Shown here in pieces: positions 59,611 to 64,000 of a stretch of 64,000 bases of DNA. Source of the DNA: Numida meleagris. Taxonomy: Eukaryota > Chordata > Aves > Galliformes > Numididae. The stretch spans positions 104,265,014 through 104,329,013 of the forward strand of contig NC_034409.1 of assembly GCF_002078875.1 (NCBI RefSeq), given 5' to 3'. A program made the position numbers and the translations under genes. The notes below the pieces were generated by a model. It was not told where the DNA came from. It saw only the letters and a program-made list of their open reading frames with translations, and made no database searches. Every line of letters begins with the position of its first letter. Positions within the stretch are counted from its first letter, which is position 1.

Positions 59611-61533
59611 ACCCCAGTTACTCTGCAACAGAGGTAGAACAGGGGCAAGCTGGAAAGCACGACAGGAGAGCAGCAAGTCAAGTGCAGGTGTTCCTCAGAG
59701 TAAATGCTGTTACAGCAGGTATGTCAGATAGGCCAATCTAAGCCAGCCAGAGACTGAGAGAGGGATTCGGTGACTGCTGAAGTTGGGCTGAAATAACTCG
59801 GTGACCGCCAGTGCCTCGGGCCAGCCCTGGGGTCAGCAGGCCGTGACAGCACAGTCCCATCAGCTCCAGCAGCAAGCAGTCCGTGGGACATCGTACACTG
59901 CTTTGCATGACAGGCCTAAGATTTGCCTGCCATCTATTGGTCACAGGCCTGAAGAGTTTATGCTCATTGTTACATCTGCACAGATGGACTCAGGCCCTGA
60001 CAGATGCCTCCTGACTGGGCTGTCCCAAGCAGGATGCAGCTGCTTGGCTGAGTAACTGACTTGTGGGGACACGGGACATCCCTGGGAGTGCCACATTGAC
60101 CTCTCTCCAGCATATGGCAGTGCCCAGCCACATGGCACACAGCCCCAAGGAGAGTCTGTCCACCAGTCCTTTTGTTGTGGTATTCCATACCCCTGCTACC
60201 TGGACTGGGGGGCACTCGGGTGACAGCCAGGGCTCCCGCCCACCCAGGCAGTGGGTGCCCCTGGGAACGCTGCCTGGAGCTCAGCCTGGCTCCATCCCAG
60301 CACCCATGCACTGGGGTGGAAACATCGCTGGCAGCGCATGGGTTGGGACCGTGAGTATGCTTTGATGTCCCCTGAAAGGACCACAAAGACATTGGCCGTC
60401 TGAGTCCCCAGCCAATGTTCTTCTCACCAAACCATGCATTAATGAAACTTTATTTATTTGGTGTTATATTTGAATCTGTATTCCCATTCTGACTCCTTAC
60501 ACAATAGTTTTTAGGCCAACAACCATGTACCAGTGTAAATATTACAACATCTTTTGGCTGGATTCAATAAGAAATGCCTTCTGAAACCACGCCTGGCTGT
60601 TCCTTGATTCTTGAGGGGGAAAAAAAAAGCCAGTGACTGTGTGTCATGGAATCGTTGCTTTGTTTTTTCTACAGTTCACTTTCATGGTAAGCCAAACATG
60701 TGTTTCAAAGTCAGAGTTTGTGATCTTAAAATTCATGTAGTATGAAAGGCTGTGGACATAATTTTTTTACTGAACCAGTCCGTGATATACTATGAACACG
60801 CTCCCTACAGCACTGCACGGAAATGTTGATTACAGAGAAGAGATCTTGGTGCCATTGCATAAGAAATGCTATTCCATCTCTTGGGACCTTGTTCCCACAC
60901 CATAAAGTCTAGACCCACAGTCTGCTCATCTTAATCTTGGCCTGATCTTCATAGTCTTGCCCCACTAGGCTGCCTGCTCCAAACTCACTCCTGGAGTCCA
61001 GTGATTCACAAAATGGAGTTATGCAAATTTACCTCTTAAATATTAGCTAAGAAATTACTTTCTGGTGGTTGCTAGTGTGTTGATCTTACTTTTTTCCCCT
61101 GCCTTCAACTTTTGGGTTTTGCTGATTTTCTTCTCTTTGGGTAGTTCATATCTCATCCAGACTACTTATGGTTCTTTGCGAGCATGGTTATATACTATTT
61201 TGTATCATTCCCCATTTTGTAGAAGCCAAGATACAAGGAGCATGACCCATCCAACCTGCAGTAAACAGCTACTTTGGGGTGAATGGAAACACGTGCCAGA
61301 AGGACTTCTTCTTGTAGCTCTCTCTGGTTCTGCCTATATTACCAAAGAGACGAGTCAGGGACCAGTCCTTGTGCTGTGGCCAGGTGGGTCAGGCTGCGTG
61401 CTGTCCATGCTGCTTAAGACTAACTCCCCTATAACCATTTTGCCTTTGAGATAGCCACTTGGAGATATCCAAAATGGAGCAAGGACACTGAGGAAATGTA
61501 GCTGAATTTAAGAAATGTGAAATGGTCAACAGT
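59611..61533. other. Unique sequence, GC-rich in its first part
   Basis: The part 59790-60330 is GC-rich with many overlapping frames on both strands, including a 140-codon minus-strand one (59970-60392). CpG is not enriched and no domain is visible. The 129-codon frame at 61065-61454 has a hydrophobic N-terminal half; I do not recognise it. Confidence 0.5.
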
Positions 61534-61834
61534 CGTAGAATCATAGAATCCTAGGATCATAGAATCACAGAATCACAGAATGGCTTGGGTTGGAAGAGAC
61601 CTCAAGGACCATCAAGTTCCAGCCCCTCTGCAACAGGCAGGGTTGCCAGCTGCTTGATCAAGTACTAGATCAGGCTGCCCAGGGCCCCATCCAATGTGGC
61701 CTTAAGCACCTCCAGGGACAGGGCATCCACAGCCTCTCTGAGCAACCTGTTCCAGCACCTCACCACCTACTCAGTGAAAAACTTCCCCAACATCTAATCT
61801 AAATCTTCTCTTCTTCAGTTTCTACCTCCTGTGT
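61534..61834 (-). mobile_element. CR1 LINE 3' fragment with long octamer tail
   Basis: The minus-strand CR1 tail has about five 8-9 base units (TAGAATCAT, AGAATCCT, AGGATCAT, AGAATCAC, AGAATCAC). It is followed by AGAATGGCTTGGGTTGGAAG and the CTCTGCAACAGGCAGGGTTG block. It is the same type as 42263 and 27659. It stops at TTCTACCTCCTGTGT, directly against an (AAC)n repeat. Confidence 0.96.
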
Positions 61835-61875
61835 AAAAACAACAACAACAACAGCAACAACAACAACAACAAAAC
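61835..61875 (+). repeat. (AAC)n microsatellite abutting CR1
   Basis: About twelve AAC/ACA units with one interrupting CAG, directly at the 5' truncation point of the CR1 copy. The CR1 may have inserted into or next to A-rich simple sequence. Confidence 0.95.
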
Positions 61876-64000
61876 CACAGTCCAGTGCTTTAAACTTGTA
61901 TTCCTTATTTCAGCAGCATGAGCATATTCTTTGGTGCCTATAAAGGGTGTCAAGGGAGAAAAGACTCAATGTAGATGTTTACGTGTGATTATGTGACTCC
62001 TAGTCAAAGAGTTTTTCAAAATCACTGGCTGAACAAGTAGTGGTAACAGACTGGGAGCCTGAGCCACAAGGATTAAACCAGTACTCCCATCCCATAAATA
62101 TTGCCATCACTGCCTGGAGAAAGCATCTTAATGTATCTAGCATTATGCATAAGTATCTGAAACCTCACTAAGAAAGTCTATTTTTTTCCTCAGTTATCTT
62201 CATTGAGAACAAATCTGTTACTGAGGTCTATAAAAGCCTTGGATCTAAACAGTGGGCTAAATGTAGAACCTCCAGAAATTATATTTGAATGCTCTTTCAT
62301 TTTGTTTTTCTTATTTAGGGAGAGAGAGAAAGAGAAAATCCTGGATTACTGTTACATCCTCATTAATCACTTGCTCACTTAATCACTCATTACTATTAAT
62401 ATTTAAGTATATTGTTTTTCCACATTTTTTTTAATTTTTTTTGTACAATACAGGGTGGGTTATGCTTTTGTCTGAACCTTGATTCTTTGTTCCCACTTCT
62501 GGTCTTATCTAACTGCTTAAAAACATGTACTGAAGAAGGTTCTGAGATAAAGTATGCCTGCATGTTCTCTTTCATGTTCTCTTTTCTCAGAAGATGCACC
62601 CAAAAAAGTATTTCCAGGAAAGCAAAAGGAGGGTGCTTTTCCATGAATACAGCTAGGCTGGTGCAGTTAATTCCGCATCAAGAAAGTACGTTGAGAAATT
62701 ACTAATCCGTTAAAATCTTCGTTTATGCCTTCCTGACATTGTGAAGGATTAGTATGTGAAAATAGTTGTGTTTTTTTTTCTACTGTTTCTAAGCAGGCCA
62801 AGCAAAAAGATCAAATCTGCATCTCCTGATTGTTTTTGAAACTCAAGTGAAATAGAATGTTCCATGTTCCATGTTATAGTTTAAACTTTTGCACACAAAA
62901 AGAACAAATTTTCTGGGTTTTTTTTTGTTTGTGTGCATGTTAGTTTTTTTTTTATTTTGTTTTTTTTTTTTATTATTTTTAAGAGAACAAAATCCCTTAT
63001 TTTAATAGTCTAGTTGATTGTGTTTGCCATTGTGATGTGTGAAATGAAGACTGTTGTCTCAGCTATAGACCCTTTGTTTCTTGTTTTTTCAAGTTTCTGT
63101 AGACATACAAATATATTTCAAAGCAGAACAAGACTAGAACTAGCTAAAATGCAGGATTTAGGGTTAATAATACTTTTTTTCTTCTTTTTCTTCTTTATTT
63201 ATGTGGTTTTGTTTGGTCAGGACCTACATCAATTCTTCAAGACCTTCTCATGACCCAGAAATCCCCAAACACTGTTTCTAAAAGGAAACATGCATGGTGT
63301 TTCTGAAATATATCATTTCCTGCGACTTTCTTATTAGTTTCACCTCTGCTGGCCTCCACTTCCACAAACACTGAGTTCCTAGCGGTGCTGCGTGACATGC
63401 CTGAAAGCCCTGCTTTGGTGAGTCAGCCCTGGAGTCACAGAGCTCAGGAGCTCAGGTTCCCCAGCTGCCTGGACGGGAAGCCAAACAGAGCTGATGGACC
63501 TGCATCCAGTTGGTATTTTCATCCATCTACTTCTAATTGGTGCTGAATAAGGAGAATTATCTAACTAAAACCCTAAACCCTAGTGCATCTTGAAATTATG
63601 AAGTCATGAATTCATTTTACTCCGTTGTAAAGAAAATAGTGATATGTTTTGTCCTACTACAGACTACACAGAGTGAACTTTTAGATCATATGATCTTTGA
63701 TTTTACACAAAATTTCAGTTACAATGGGAAGAAGAAGCACTGGCTTTGGCATTTGCTTGAAGTGTTTCCAATTCATGGAAGTTCCTACTTAATACTACAC
63801 CTGTGTAAAACAATATTTTGTGGGCTACAATAGCACAAAACTGATTTACTTTCAAAATAAGACAGTAGGTAAAAGTGTTTTGGTACTCCTTCAAATACAA
63901 AGTCATTAAATACACTTTAGTGATCACAGTACAGAGTATGGACTGAATACCTGACCGATGTCACCCAAGACTACCTCTCTAAGCACTCTGCACTGCACTA
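61876..64000. other. Unique AT-rich sequence to the window end
   Basis: No gene or transposon is recognised. It contains T-rich runs (62425-62445, 62918-62982, 63170-63200). Nothing indicates a gene end. Confidence 0.5.
62918..62982 (+). repeat. T-rich low-complexity tract
   Basis: Several T runs of 8-13 bases separated by short GTTTGTGTGCATG-like and ATTTTG-like interruptions. Confidence 0.85.

Noticed and set aside
59970..60392. 140-codon minus-strand frame and opposing plus-strand frames
   Set aside because: Stop codons are rare here because the sequence is GC-rich; several frames are open at once, as expected from composition.
63571..63583. Telomere-like CCCTAAACCCTAG
   Set aside because: Two units resembling the plant-type telomere repeat, not the vertebrate CCCTAA array; too short to mean anything.
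1..64000. tRNA, rRNA, CRISPR or retroviral LTR signals
   Set aside because: I looked for tRNA B-box-like motifs, regularly spaced repeats and primer-binding or polypurine contexts and saw none that hold up; a tRNAscan and RepeatMasker run would be the decisive check.

Overview
This window reads as nuclear DNA of a bird, most likely a galliform such as chicken. Eighteen fragments of the avian CR1 LINE, several keeping the typical octamer tail (ATTCTATG-like), and two copies of the Galluhop/Mariner1_GG mariner family point that way. CpG is scarce outside one patch, and there is no operon-like gene packing. I recognise no known protein-coding gene, tRNA, rRNA or CRISPR array. The many open frames of 60-170 codons overlap on both strands and look like chance frames or CR1 shadows, so the window is best read as intergenic or intronic sequence.

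Layout. From 1 to about 35 kb, unique sequence is broken by nine CR1 fragments, all on the minus strand (2753, 3791, 9607, 19860, 23319, 23946, 27659, 28845, 34825), a truncated mariner (8828-9106) and an end-to-end, internally deleted mariner (20784-21338). From 35 to 42 kb there is no recognisable transposon, only microsatellites. From 42 to 64 kb CR1 orientation is mixed (six plus, three minus). The longest copy, at 50371-51145, still carries about 120 readable codons of the C-terminal end of the CR1 reverse-transcriptase ORF. The only CpG-rich stretch is at about 47758-48070 and is the best promoter candidate.

The strongest non-repeat signals are these. (1) A perfect 18-bp inverted repeat with a 3-nt loop (10560-10598) lies directly upstream of a 24-nt, frame-preserving microexon-like segment (10617-10640) with a good acceptor and a very good donor. 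(2) A CpG island-like patch has a TATA/MEF2-like box at its downstream edge. (3) A perfect 15-bp consensus estrogen response element sits at 57050-57064. (4) A short frame at 43317-43399 has a good Kozak context, a signal-peptide-like sequence and a strong splice donor. (5) A 62-codon cysteine-rich secreted-like frame lies at 59422-59610. (6) There is a symmetric 69-nt exon-like segment at 28462-28530. None of these is proven. RNA-seq, cross-species alignment and chromatin data would settle each one.

No genes here can be shown to work together. The window's recent history is mostly 5'-truncated CR1 retroposition and ancient mariner mobilisation into otherwise unique DNA.
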